From Candidatus Gastranaerophilales bacterium (GTDB lineage Bacteria > Cyanobacteriota > Vampirovibrionia > Gastranaerophilales > Gastranaerophilaceae): DNA of 64,000 bases. A model generated the notes under the pieces. It was not told the DNA's origin. It worked only from the letters and a program-made list of their open reading frames with translations, and searched no databases. Where the stretch lies: contig CAJUJH010000001.1 of the NCBI GenBank assembly GCA_910586855.1, forward strand, positions 887,339 through 951,338, in the 5' to 3' direction. Numbering within the stretch: the stretch's first letter is position 1; each line of letters starts with the position of its first letter. Position numbers and translations under genes: made by a program. This document shows positions 26,901-35,100 of the stretch, in pieces.

Positions 26901-27690
26901 GCATTTCTGTCGATTCTACGGGTTTTGCAGTATTCTCGGAAATTTTTGGAAGTTTTGTTTTAAAATCAATATCAAGGTTTGCAAAATGCGTATCTGTATT
27001 TTCAATTCCAACAAAACCCTCTGTTTTAATCCTTAAAGGTCCTTCAAGAGATTTCATTGTTAAAATTGAATTATTAAGCTGCGTTAGATAAGTTTTATTT
27101 ACATTCTCATCTTTTAGATGAAGAGCAATTTTCTTTGCTTTAATATTTACATTTCTAACTTCAATCGGAAAATTAAAATCTGCCGCCTCTTCATTTTTTA
27201 TAGCTGTTTTTTCATCAGGAGCAGTATTTTTAATAATATTATCCACATATTCCATTACGGTATATTTTTTATCCTTGTTAAAAACAAGGTAAACATCAAA
27301 TTCATCTGCCTGAATTTTATCTAAATTTATATGCCCGATTAAAATTGTCGGCAAATTAAGCTCAATTTCAGGTTTTTTTAAACTCATTAACGAAGTGTTA
27401 TCTTTATAGTTTAAATTAACACTGTCTGCCTTAACTTTAACTCCTAATTTTAAAGTTGTTGAAATTTTTGGATTATCCATTGAAAGCTTGAAACCGCTTA
27501 TTTTTTCGACCTCATTTGATACCATCGGCATAAATTTATTGATATCTATAAAATGCGGCACAACTAAAAAGGCAAGATAAAGAACAGCAAGTATTCCGCC
27601 CGTTATAATTCCTGCAATTTTCAGTCCTTTTAATTTTTGCGGGTCAATGTCGTTAAAGAAATTCTTAACAGTTTTAAAATCCATATTCAC
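23917..27690 (-). CDS. AsmA-family giant envelope protein (1,257 aa)
   Basis: One N-terminal transmembrane helix at about 24-46, then a very long beta-rich periplasmic part, as in the AsmA/TamB/YhdP family, whose members are thought to form grooved bridges carrying lipids between the inner and outer membranes. The start of the periplasmic part ('FIDINKFMPMVSNEVEKISG') is the AsmA N-terminal pattern. Residues about 960-1130 form an AsmA C-terminal domain ('LNGTVKFEVKDGEYGE', 'NMSLYANGTYNLL', 'LKITGKVSSKVAGVLGNLG'). GTG start with GGAAG 8 nt upstream. Last gene of the TonB-ExbB-ExbD-ExbD run, 31 bp after the second exbD. Confidence 0.87.
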   Translation of the reverse strand: MNMDFKTVKNFFNDIDPQKLKGLKIAGIITGGILAVLYLAFLVVPHFIDINKFMPMVSNEVEKISGFKLSMDNPKISTTLKLGVKVKADSVNLNYKDNTSLMSLKKPEIELNLPTILIGHINLDKIQADEFDVYLVFNKDKKYTVMEYVDNIIKNTAPDEKTAIKNEEAADFNFPIEVRNVNIKAKKIALHLKDENVNKTYLTQLNNSILTMKSLEGPLRIKTEGFVGIENTDTHFANLDIDFKTKLPKISENTAKPVESTEMQEFELNFNPFKTLEDFNLRTDIFADLNIKNIEDFRANGDINIQKFSLKLSDIQLPESFVNLNFKDRTINLDSKAYVSKEEYLETKSTVTTGKKTKLDLNLNTDKITLKSLKTLIGAVLDICCIENDIKNMTAAGYIKGNFDIKTDLKTIQSNGELRLVDGNIAYSKAGFILSQMKAFLDFSDNALSIKDTSAYVNGAKFDIKGEIAQNADINLTIKSDPLKIKDLINLASEFKLVNKKDIADFDFKDGALTIALNILGDFKNIQPKADINLNNFKMLVKSAKMPISIEDISIVARPKDKNDIDAVINVLNIKASMEEPKVNFSAPNAKITADMTNITIEPASALLEGTSVNVSGGINNYMKSPELNIKINGNVHPNTVFAFIPKEMRTGITYKGLMPYNALVSGSIENIKITGTLKTNASNYISVINIPSVSAQENTLNLDMALKNDVLELVEINAKSPNGKLATVRGQVKNIYAPEPVLSNLNINIPNKLNIIIPPLTDTSLNVIGDITLSGRAFSPDITGYVNIDALKYPDFGLTLEALTLNFNKNTMTARANNAKVANSDFSGDANISTNFLKGVDIYSLNYNSNYIDSDALIALADKVMKSMPSPAPAGASSSSSAPADLGVVIKEGSAKIGKLKSGTLFIENINYNHKLTDNIYYLNNLNAIFAQGTASGTCSYNVMNGKIAVDMGAENISLKEAAKQFIGADLVKSGTLQGNAKLTLSGATLEEQMRTLNGTVKFEVKDGEYGENISFGRFINAANVLGSGTFAAGLNNITAKINSLNTQEFKNIDGLLNFNNGVASVSSFKSQGPNMSLYANGTYNLLNNYANLKITGKVSSKVAGVLGNLGINKMQSTVEKATAAAENAINKAADKLTEKYGDNKAVQAGLAILGGIKNAKSGTTGTTAENNTDSAAESKTAGQIVTSMIQEKVNPLFGTIAAADLANIPALSTNETENTKNFQVVINGLITNPKSIKSLKFQTDNSTNTTGTAAQ

Positions 27691-27721
27691 TTTTCAAACT
27701 TCCTTTGTAAATTCCAAAATA

Positions 27722-28108
27722 TTAAATTTCTGTGATAGAAATACTGTTGATACCTGTATTTCTCGCTGTGTCCATTAATTTCACAACGGCACCATGGTCG
27801 CTGTTACCGTCTGCCTGAATCATAAGCCCTGCACTAAATTCTTTGGATTGCTCTCTTAAAACTTTTGCAAGCATTTTTTCAGGCACTTCATCCTCGCCTA
27901 CAATATATTTGTTGTCATCTGTGACCGTTACAGTCAAAACTTTGTTTTCATCAGGCATATCGTCTGTTTTTTCGACATAATCAGGAATTGCAAGATTTAA
28001 TCCCTGCTGGTCAAGCATTGGTGCAATTACCATCATAATAATCAATAGTACAAGGAAAATATCCGTCAAAGGTGTAATATTTATCTCGTTAAAGGTTTGT
28101 CTTTTCAT
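27722..28108 (-). CDS. exbD: ExbD/TolR biopolymer transport protein (second copy)
   Basis: 128 residues with one N-terminal transmembrane helix containing the proton-carrying D16 in 'ITPLTDIFLVLLIIMM', then a periplasmic domain with 'MIQADGNSDHGAVVKLMDTA' typical of ExbD/TolR. Works with ExbB as the proton-driven stator that energises TonB. It follows the first exbD by 16 bp. About 80 bp covering the membrane helix are almost identical at DNA level to the first exbD, although the rest has diverged widely. ExbD and TolR cannot be separated from sequence alone; the TonB gene upstream favours ExbD. Confidence 0.93.
   Translation of the reverse strand: MKRQTFNEINITPLTDIFLVLLIIMMVIAPMLDQQGLNLAIPDYVEKTDDMPDENKVLTVTVTDDNKYIVGEDEVPEKMLAKVLREQSKEFSAGLMIQADGNSDHGAVVKLMDTARNTGINSISITEI
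28018..28097. repeat. 80-bp near-identical segment shared with 28484-28563
   Basis: Direct repeat inside the two exbD genes, 79 of 80 bases identical (the single difference is C at 28054 versus T at the matching position). It encodes the end of the N-terminus and the whole transmembrane helix in both proteins. Confidence 0.9.
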
Positions 28109-28124
28109 AAGTGTCTTTCCTTGA

Positions 28125-28607
28125 TTATCCCTGATTTTCTGCCTGTTCTTCTTTAAGTTTTTCTTGCTCTTTTTTGCTTAAAGGTTCGCCTGCGACAATA
28201 AGTTTCTCAAAACCTGCAGCTTGAGCGGCTCTCATTATCTTCATAATTTCAGAACTTTTTGCTTGGGCGTCTGCCTTTACAACAACCTCTTTTTTATCCT
28301 CTGCCCCTGAATTATCTGCTATATAAATAAGTTTTTCTTCAAGAGCTTCCTCGTTTTCAAGCCTTTCACCGTTTAAGAAAAATTCGCCTTCTTTTGTTAG
28401 TGAAACTGTAGCATTTTTTTCTTCAACAGCAACACCTGAATTAACCTCGGGCATTTTAATATTGTTATCCATTGATTGAAAGCTTGGTGCAATTACCATC
28501 ATAATAATCAATAGTACAAGGAAAATATCTGTCAAAGGTGTAATATTTATCTCGTTAAAGGTTGAGCGTTTTTCATCATCGCCCCTGCCTGTTGTTCTGA
28601 TTGCCAT
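28125..28607 (-). CDS. exbD: ExbD/TolR biopolymer transport protein (first copy)
   Basis: 160 residues: a charged cytoplasmic start, a transmembrane helix with the essential D27 in 'ITPLTDIFLVLLIIMM', a periplasmic ExbD/TolR domain ('VVVKADAQAKSSEIMKIMRA'), and a Lys/Glu-rich tail from about 145. It starts 29 bp after exbB. A pair of different ExbD proteins occurs in several TonB systems, where heterodimers in the ExbB pentamer pore are possible. Confidence 0.94.
   Translation of the reverse strand: MAIRTTGRGDDEKRSTFNEINITPLTDIFLVLLIIMMVIAPSFQSMDNNIKMPEVNSGVAVEEKNATVSLTKEGEFFLNGERLENEEALEEKLIYIADNSGAEDKKEVVVKADAQAKSSEIMKIMRAAQAAGFEKLIVAGEPLSKKEQEKLKEEQAENQG
28484..28563. repeat. 80-bp near-identical segment shared with 28018-28097
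   Basis: Partner of the direct repeat in the second exbD. Synonymous sites are conserved as well as protein sequence, which suggests recent gene conversion or duplication rather than protein-level constraint alone. Confidence 0.9.
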
Positions 28608-28636
28608 TTGTCATCCTTTTTATAAAAAGCAAGTGA

Positions 28637-29284
28637 TTATAGTGATAAGCTTCCTGCATCTGTAAGTTTTACTTCTTCGTCAGAATCGATAAAGCTTAAG
28701 AATACAAGTTTAATTAATTTGAAGTCTGATTCAAAATGAGTTACAACACTTTGGAAATAGTTGTATAAAACAACGGCAATAATTGCAACGCCAAGACCAA
28801 AGGCTGTAGCTATAAGAGCTGAGGCTATACCTGTTGCAACTGCAGCAGATTGATTACCTTGAACTGCTAAATCCTGGAATGTATAAAGGATTCTTACAAC
28901 TGTGCCAAACAACCCCAAAAATGGAGCAACACCGCCGATTGTACCTAGGATATTCAAGCCTTTTTCAAGTTTTCTTGTAGCAAGTGAAGATGAAATATCA
29001 TAAGCTCTTGAAAATCCCGACCTCTGTTCTGTATAAATTCTAAGACCTTCATCTACCATTTCTGAAATAATTCCGCCTAATTGAACGGAAATTCTTTGTG
29101 CGGCGCCAATGTTATTTTTTGCAAGCGCTTTTTGAAGACTTTGAATAAATTCGCCAATGTTTCTTTCATTTTTTTTGTAGTAAATAAGTTTGTTTATGGC
29201 AACTGCAATAACCAAAATCGAACATATAAAAATCGGTGTTAAAACAGGCCAATCCATCTTAATTGATTCAAATAGTAAATCCAT
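28637..29284 (-). CDS. exbB: ExbB/TolQ/MotA-family proton channel
   Basis: 215 residues with three hydrophobic segments: about 13-33, 108-132 and 148-172. The conserved MotA/TolQ/ExbB stretch 'NILGTIGGVAPFLGLFGTVV' at about 111-130 and 'GIASALIATAFGLGVAI' at about 151-167 line the pentameric pore. It forms the proton-driven motor with ExbD. It lies 31 bp after tonB and 29 bp before the first exbD, consistent with one operon. Confidence 0.95.
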   Translation of the reverse strand: MDLLFESIKMDWPVLTPIFICSILVIAVAINKLIYYKKNERNIGEFIQSLQKALAKNNIGAAQRISVQLGGIISEMVDEGLRIYTEQRSGFSRAYDISSSLATRKLEKGLNILGTIGGVAPFLGLFGTVVRILYTFQDLAVQGNQSAAVATGIASALIATAFGLGVAIIAVVLYNYFQSVVTHFESDFKLIKLVFLSFIDSDEEVKLTDAGSLSL

Positions 29285-29315
29285 AATATTTTATCCTTTT
29301 TCTTAAATTGTCATC

Positions 29316-30554
29316 TTATCTATAGCTTGCACCAAGTACGTTGTAGTCAAATGTAAATTCTATGTCAATACTACTTCCCTTAAATTCGGGCGGAAGCGGT
29401 TTGAATGGTGCTGTAAGTTCAATTGCCGCTTTTGCTGCATCATCATTTGAAACAGAGCCTGAGCTTTTTCCTATTCTGATAGATAAAAGTCTGCCGTCTC
29501 GTCCAATTTTAAACATTACTACTACACGTTTTGAAGCGTCACCTTTTGGAGGGTTCCAATTCTGTTTGATTCTGCGTTCCAAATCCCTCATATAAGGACC
29601 CCAGTTTGGCGATTTAATGGCATCAATTCCGGGAGGTCCTGATGGATTGCCTGGACCCGGGTTACCCATATTGCCTGTACCATACCCTCCTGAGCCTCTT
29701 GCAGCATTTGAGCCGGAACCGGACCTTGAGCCCGAAGTTCCTGAACCTGACCCTCTTGATGGAGAAAGCTGCGGAGATGGCATATAGCTGCCTGTTCCCT
29801 TACTTGTTCCGCCGCCTGAAGCTGTAGTACTTCCGGATGCTGTACCGCCTCCTGCAGATGGTCTTGGACCTACAGGTGCGTTAGTTTTTGGAACAGCTAC
29901 ACTGAAAGGACTCTTTGGAGCTGTAGCAAGCTTTGGCATAGAGGGCTTTGGCAGTTCTGCAGTTGGTTTAAAAATCGGTTTTTGTGCAGGTGCTTGTACG
30001 GGCTTTGCAGGAGCCGGTTTTGGCTGCTGTACCGGTTTTTGCACAGGAGCAGGAGTCTGCTGAACTGGTTTTTGTACCGGCTTTTTAACAGGTTGCTGCG
30101 GAGCAGGTTTTGGAGTTGGTTTTTGAACGGGCTGCGGAGCAGGTGCAGGCGCAGGAGACGGAGCCTTTGGAGCCGGACTTGGCGATGGTGAAGGTTCAGA
30201 CACGCGCTTTGTCGGGTCATGTTTTCCGCCTGCTCTTGAGTTTCTATCTGACCTGTATTTTGTATTTTTATCAATAGGGTCAGCCTCATTTGTTACAATA
30301 ACAAACTCCAAATCCTTCTTTTTCCAATCAGGTCTGTCTGCTTGCGGGATAATTAACCCAAGAAGGGTTAACACCACTACGCTAAGCCAGATTAAAAATA
30401 CACACAAGGGGTGTAATATTAAAGATATAATTAAGGATTTTGTAAACGATATCTCATCCCTTGTATCATCAAAGGCATTCGGGAGCGTTTTTAATTCGCT
30501 GTTTTTTGATTCGTCTAAATCCTCAAAATCAAATTTACTGCTTAATTGTGTCAT
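29316..30554 (-). CDS. tonB: TonB-family energy transducer
   Basis: 412 residues: a cytoplasmic N-terminus of about 38 residues, a transmembrane helix with the conserved His (H48, 'ISLILHPLCVFLIWL'), a Pro/Lys/Gln-rich span across the periplasm (about 119-215), a Gly/Ser-rich stretch (about 230-305) and a TonB/TolA C-terminal domain (about 320-412, 'YMRDLERRIKQNWNPP', 'VVMFKIGRDGRLLSIRI', 'IDIEFTFDYNV'). It would deliver energy from ExbB/ExbD to an outer-membrane partner. No TonB-dependent receptor is in the window. First gene of the operon that ends in the AsmA giant. Confidence 0.92.
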   Translation of the reverse strand: MTQLSSKFDFEDLDESKNSELKTLPNAFDDTRDEISFTKSLIISLILHPLCVFLIWLSVVVLTLLGLIIPQADRPDWKKKDLEFVIVTNEADPIDKNTKYRSDRNSRAGGKHDPTKRVSEPSPSPSPAPKAPSPAPAPAPQPVQKPTPKPAPQQPVKKPVQKPVQQTPAPVQKPVQQPKPAPAKPVQAPAQKPIFKPTAELPKPSMPKLATAPKSPFSVAVPKTNAPVGPRPSAGGGTASGSTTASGGGTSKGTGSYMPSPQLSPSRGSGSGTSGSRSGSGSNAARGSGGYGTGNMGNPGPGNPSGPPGIDAIKSPNWGPYMRDLERRIKQNWNPPKGDASKRVVVMFKIGRDGRLLSIRIGKSSGSVSNDDAAKAAIELTAPFKPLPPEFKGSSIDIEFTFDYNVLGASYR

Positions 30555-30591
30555 ATTGTTCCGTTAATTTAAGTCTTTGATTATTATTTAT

Positions 30592-30620
30592 TACATAAGC
30601 TTAATAAATAAAATACCCAA
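30592..30620 (-). promoter_or_regulatory. Candidate promoter for the tonB-exbB-exbD-exbD-asmA run
   Basis: On the minus strand TTGGGT (30620-30615), a 17-bp spacer and TATGTA (30597-30592) lie about 37 bp before the tonB ATG. The -10 is imperfect, so this is a weak call. Confidence 0.3.
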
Positions 30621-30644
30621 GTCTACTAATTCTTTTTATTATCT

Positions 30645-31361
30645 TTAGTAATTATAAATATTCGGTGCTGAAACCGTAATAGGCTGCGTGAAATAAATAT
30701 CCAGCATAGCATTTGCAGGGATATAAACATTTTCTCCCTTTTGTCTTGCTGCATTGGCAACCCCTATTCCTGCGCCTACAGCTGTTCCGTATACTGCACC
30801 TTTGCCTACTGAACCGCCTGAAAGTGCACCCATTGCTGTACCTAAAGCAGCACCGGCACCGGCGCCTACGGCTGTATTTTTGGCGTAATCTTTGGTGGAA
30901 TCAAGCTTGGTCCCGCCTTTTAAGATTCCTGAATTATCATCCGTTTTGAATACTGCATTTATTGCAATATTGTACCCTTGAGGCGTTCTTAAATTGTTAA
31001 ATATAACCTTAATTTGTCCGTTTCTGTTGCCAAAGCCTGCTTTTTTGCATTTTACAACAGTACCTGAAAGAACACTTCCTTTTTGTGCAATAGTTTTACC
31101 GTTATATGTTATTGCATTTGGAAGAGTGACAGAAACAGGCGAGCCTACACTTAATAGCTCTGAATTTATAGGTGCTGATAAAACTGCTGCTGCAGTTACT
31201 CCTGCAGGAACGTATACAACCTGACCCTGAAGGGTTTTTGAAGTGTTACCTCCTGTATTTTGAGAATATGAATAATTTGCCCCAAATGCGCAATTTGAGC
31301 TAATTGCAAGGAATGCACAAAATACAAGACCCATGGTTAATTTATTTAAGCCTAAGTTCAT
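30645..31361 (-). CDS. Secreted beta-rich protein with glycine zipper
   Basis: 238 residues. A signal peptide ends near 'NCAFGA' (about 24-29). A beta-rich module follows (about 43-150) with 'YNGKTIAQKGSVLSGTVVKC', 'KKAGFGNRNGQIKVIF' and 'LRTPQGYNI'. Then a long glycine zipper (about 165-205, 'AVGAGAGAALGTAMGALSGG') could insert in a membrane, and the end is a short beta tail. The beta module resembles parts of the proteins at 31466 and 45582. No function known. Located upstream of tonB on the same strand with 90 bp between. Confidence 0.65.
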   Translation of the reverse strand: MNLGLNKLTMGLVFCAFLAISSNCAFGANYSYSQNTGGNTSKTLQGQVVYVPAGVTAAAVLSAPINSELLSVGSPVSVTLPNAITYNGKTIAQKGSVLSGTVVKCKKAGFGNRNGQIKVIFNNLRTPQGYNIAINAVFKTDDNSGILKGGTKLDSTKDYAKNTAVGAGAGAALGTAMGALSGGSVGKGAVYGTAVGAGIGVANAARQKGENVYIPANAMLDIYFTQPITVSAPNIYNY

Positions 31362-31465
31362 TATTAACTTCCTCCCTTATTGTTAAATTTTCCCGTGTTT
31401 AAAATTCATCGGGTAATAATAAGTATAATACAAATTTCAAAATATCTGAATTTTTGTTACAAGTA

Positions 31466-32092
31466 TTAACCTTTGAACATCTCATCTTTTGAAATTTCAT
31501 TTTGCATACAATCGTAATCTTCATTGAGCATAATAAAAACGGCTTCATTTGTGGGTAAAGTCACATGGATTCCTATTTCATAATCACCGCTTGGAACGTA
31601 TTGAAGAACACCTGCGCTTTTCCAATACATGCCCCTTCTCGGATGTACTGTTTTATTATATGAAGCAGGTGGAGTTAAATTTCCGCCGATTTGAGTTGAA
31701 CCGTTATGGGTTACAACTGCATCCATTTTTCTTATTGTGCCGTCAGGTTGTATTGCTTCGGTTATTTTGATAACCATTGCTGCATTTATACCCTTAATTG
31801 GCATTTTTAACATTTCTACATATCCCCTAAGCCTTGTATTTTTAGGCAAAATGTTAACTTCATATCCCCAAAGGTCAGATGGCACTATGAAATAAACAAA
31901 ATCTCCTTCGTTGAGTGCAGCTGTTGAGATTGTTTTAACCGGATATGCTTGAATTAATACCCCTTTTGAAATTACGGTGCTATCTTCAAAATGCACAGCA
32001 GCAAGAGCTTTTTCAAAACAATTCAGGTAAAACGGGGGTGTAAATAATATTAAAAAAAATATAAAAATCTTAATTAAAATTTTCTTATTCAT
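31466..32092 (-). CDS. Secreted beta-rich protein of unknown function
   Basis: 208 residues with a signal peptide (hydrophobic to about residue 22, likely cut near 'ALAA'). The mature part has the order 'TISTAALNEGDFVYFIVPSD', 'ILPKNTRLRGYVEMLKMPIK', 'IKITEAIQPDGT', the same strand order as the glycine-zipper protein next door: a settable value, a fixed-up constant, then a 'dose-like' DGT turn. I read them as distant paralogues. The final 30 residues are acidic. Divergent from the 1,542-residue AsmA gene. Confidence 0.6.
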   Translation of the reverse strand: MNKKILIKIFIFFLILFTPPFYLNCFEKALAAVHFEDSTVISKGVLIQAYPVKTISTAALNEGDFVYFIVPSDLWGYEVNILPKNTRLRGYVEMLKMPIKGINAAMVIKITEAIQPDGTIRKMDAVVTHNGSTQIGGNLTPPASYNKTVHPRRGMYWKSAGVLQYVPSGDYEIGIHVTLPTNEAVFIMLNEDYDCMQNEISKDEMFKG

Positions 32093-32121
32093 AATATATA
32101 TTTTAAGCTATTTTTCATTTT

Positions 32122-32160
32122 TTGCAAAAAATCGATATTGTGTTTTATAATTTTTTTATG
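32122..32160 (+). promoter_or_regulatory. Leaderless promoter of the large AsmA gene
   Basis: TTGCAA (32122-32127), an 18-bp spacer and a perfect TATAAT (32146-32151). Six bases later comes the ATG of MEKDNKE. There is no ribosome-binding site, so transcription would start on or beside the initiation codon. The longer frame from 32122 would begin inside the -35 box, which argues against it. Confidence 0.5.
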
Positions 32161-35100
32161 GAGAAGGACAATAAAGAAAATATTAAAGAAAATAAATTTT
32201 CAAAGCTGAAAACAACCTTGAGAATCTTAAACATAGTGTTTTGCCTATGTTTTGTTTTTCTGGCACTTTTCTATGTGAACTTAGGTAAGATTGTTTCACC
32301 TTTTTTAAATCCTGAAATCCTTATTAAAAATGTAAAAGAATCTACCGGGCTTATTTTAAATTTAGACAAGCCCTCCATTACGGCTACGTATGATTTATGT
32401 CTTAATATAAAATCCGATTTATTTGAATTTAAAACTCCAAATAACGATTCAAAGCTTCTTTTAATTAAAGATGCAGATGTTAAGATAAAAATTTTTCCTT
32501 TGATTTTTAAAAAAATTGAATTTAAAAAACTTGAAGCTTCGGATTTAGAAGTCAATATTGAACGCTACAAAGACGGTAAGTTTAATTTTCAAAAATATTT
32601 TATAAATGATTCTAAAATGCCGTTTGAATTTGCTGCAAAAAGCGCACTTGTTCTTATAGATAAGTATAATATTATATTTAGGGATGAAAAGCATTCTACT
32701 GCTGCCGAAATAACAGGCATGGAGCTTGTTTCAACGGAATTTAACCTTAATTCTTATGCTGATATTAAAACAAAAGGTACTTTTACTGTTGAAAATAAGG
32801 CTGTAAAACGGGTTTCTCCATATGCTCTTGATGTGAAATTAAAATTTCCCATAAATAAAAATCTTGATTTTAAAGATTACAGGCTTGAGATGAGTGTATC
32901 AAACCTTGATTTTTCCATGCTCCATCCCTATCTTTTAGAATTTGTGTCAAAAGATATCAAACAATTTAGAGGTAAAGGCAGCCTTATTATTCTGCCTAGA
33001 GAATCGGCAGGAATTGCAAAAAATCCTTTAAATTTAAATCTTGATATTGAAGATTTATTTATTGAAATATTTAAAAATAACCACAATAATTTTATAAATA
33101 TTAAAGGAAAAAGCAAGCTGTCTTTAACTGCAAGTTTTAAAAAAGATGAAGTTTTTATTGATGAGCTGAATTTTACAAAGCCGAATATTAATATAAAAGC
33201 CTTTGGTACGCTGAAAAATGTATCTAATTTGAATAAGATAAATCCTGATATTACATTTGTAATCAAAGATTCATCATTGAATGAGCTTTTAAAAGCTGCT
33301 CCTGATTATCTGATTAAAATGCAGCAGGATTATATACCGAATTTAAAAAAATACAATGCAAATGCTGTTGCTAACGCTGAATTTAAGGTAAAAGACCGCT
33401 TTAGATATCCAAATATGTATGGTTTTGTAAAGCTGGATGATATTTACCTTTTAGAAAGACCAAAAAATGCAAAAACATCTTCCGCTTATATAAAATTTGA
33501 TGGCTCCGACGTTGATATAAAGGTTGATGCTAATTGTCCCAATAATCAAAAGATTTTTGTTTCAGGACAAACCGAAATTAAAGAACTGCCGCTTGCAAAG
33601 TTTGATATTCAATCTACCCCGTTGATTGATATTGAATTTGCTCATAAACTTTTAATTCCTATTCATAAAATCTTCGGCTTCCAGCTTGGACCATTGCCCA
33701 TGATGGTTGTAAAGGGAAATGGGCAAATTTCTCTTAAAACAGAAGGTACAAGAGAAAGTGCTAAATTAAACGGGTTTTTTAAAACGCAAAACGGTACAGC
33801 TGTTTTAAACGGGCTTAATACCACGCTTTATAACGGTAATTTAAACCTTCTCTTTAAAGGAAAAGAAATAATATACAATAACACAACAGGGCTTGTCGAA
33901 GGTGCAAAAATAAGAATAGATGGAAAATCAGATGTTAATGGCAATCTTGATTTATATGTAAAAATATTTGATGTAAATGCTGATAAGGCTTTTGATGTTG
34001 TAAAAACAAGCCCGCTTGTATTAAACTTACTTGGCGGCGGCTCATTTTTGGATGCTTATACAAATCCTAAGGGAAATATTGATTTTAACATGCGTCTTTG
34101 GGGCAAGGCTTCCAACATGGGAGATGTTGAAGATTTAACAAAAATTGAACCCACTGATGACATTAAAGCAAAAGGAACAATTTTATTTAAAAATAATTCA
34201 CTTGATATTTTTCCTGAAATAAAAGCTTCAAAAATTAACGGCACATTGGATTTTGAGGATTTTGTAACACTTAATTTAAATGCAGATATTTACTCATCTC
34301 CATTTACTATGCAAGGAACTGTAACTCCTGATTTTAAAGCTTCAAAAGTAAGGTCTGAGCAGCCTCAGATTATTGATTTAACATTCAAAACAAAATCGGC
34401 AGTATCCGGTGATTTGTACAAATTTTTCTATGATAATCAGGATGGTTTTCAATCTAAAAATAGAATCAGTCCTGAATTATATGAGTTTTTAAATAAGATA
34501 AAGTTTAAATTTGCAGCAAATATAAGAGCCAAAGGAAAAGTTGACCCCAAAGATGCAATAATTGATATAAAAAAATTTACCCTTGAAGGATGGGCTGTGG
34601 GTTTAAATTATAAAGGGTCAGATGTTTTATTCAATGGCGGCGATATAAAATTTAAAGACCAGAAAATTTTGTTTAAAAATCTCGATACTTCTCTTTGGAA
34701 TGCAAATGTTATAACAAATGGAGATATTGACAAGATATTTGATGAAATTTTTGTTCCAAATTTGAATTTTAAACTTGTATCTTTCCCTTTCTCAAAAATA
34801 ACGGGTATTACAAATGTTATTGATGATAAAAATCTAAAAAAAGTTTTAGGTGATTTTGATGAGCTTAAAGGAACGCTAAATGGTGAATTTTTCTATAATA
34901 CATCAGGGTTTTCAGGAAGCACGAATTTTGTTAATGTATCTTTCTATGATAAAAAACGGGATTTGCCTGTAAATATAAATAGCGGAGATTTAAAATTTTC
35001 AGATAATAATGTTAAAATAAATGCTTTAAATATGTCCTACGGACATACCCCGGTTCTTATTGATGCAATACTGGATGATGTAAATACTAAAAATCCCGGT

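Noticed and set aside
29897..30289. Minus-strand 130-codon frame overlapping tonB
   Set aside because: It is a shifted reading of the Pro/Lys/Gln-rich repeat of tonB. Its Leu/Arg/Gln bias follows from that composition.
32122..32157. Longer start (12 extra codons) for the 1,542-residue AsmA protein
   Set aside because: Those codons coincide with the -35, spacer and -10 of a good promoter, and there is no ribosome-binding site ahead of them.
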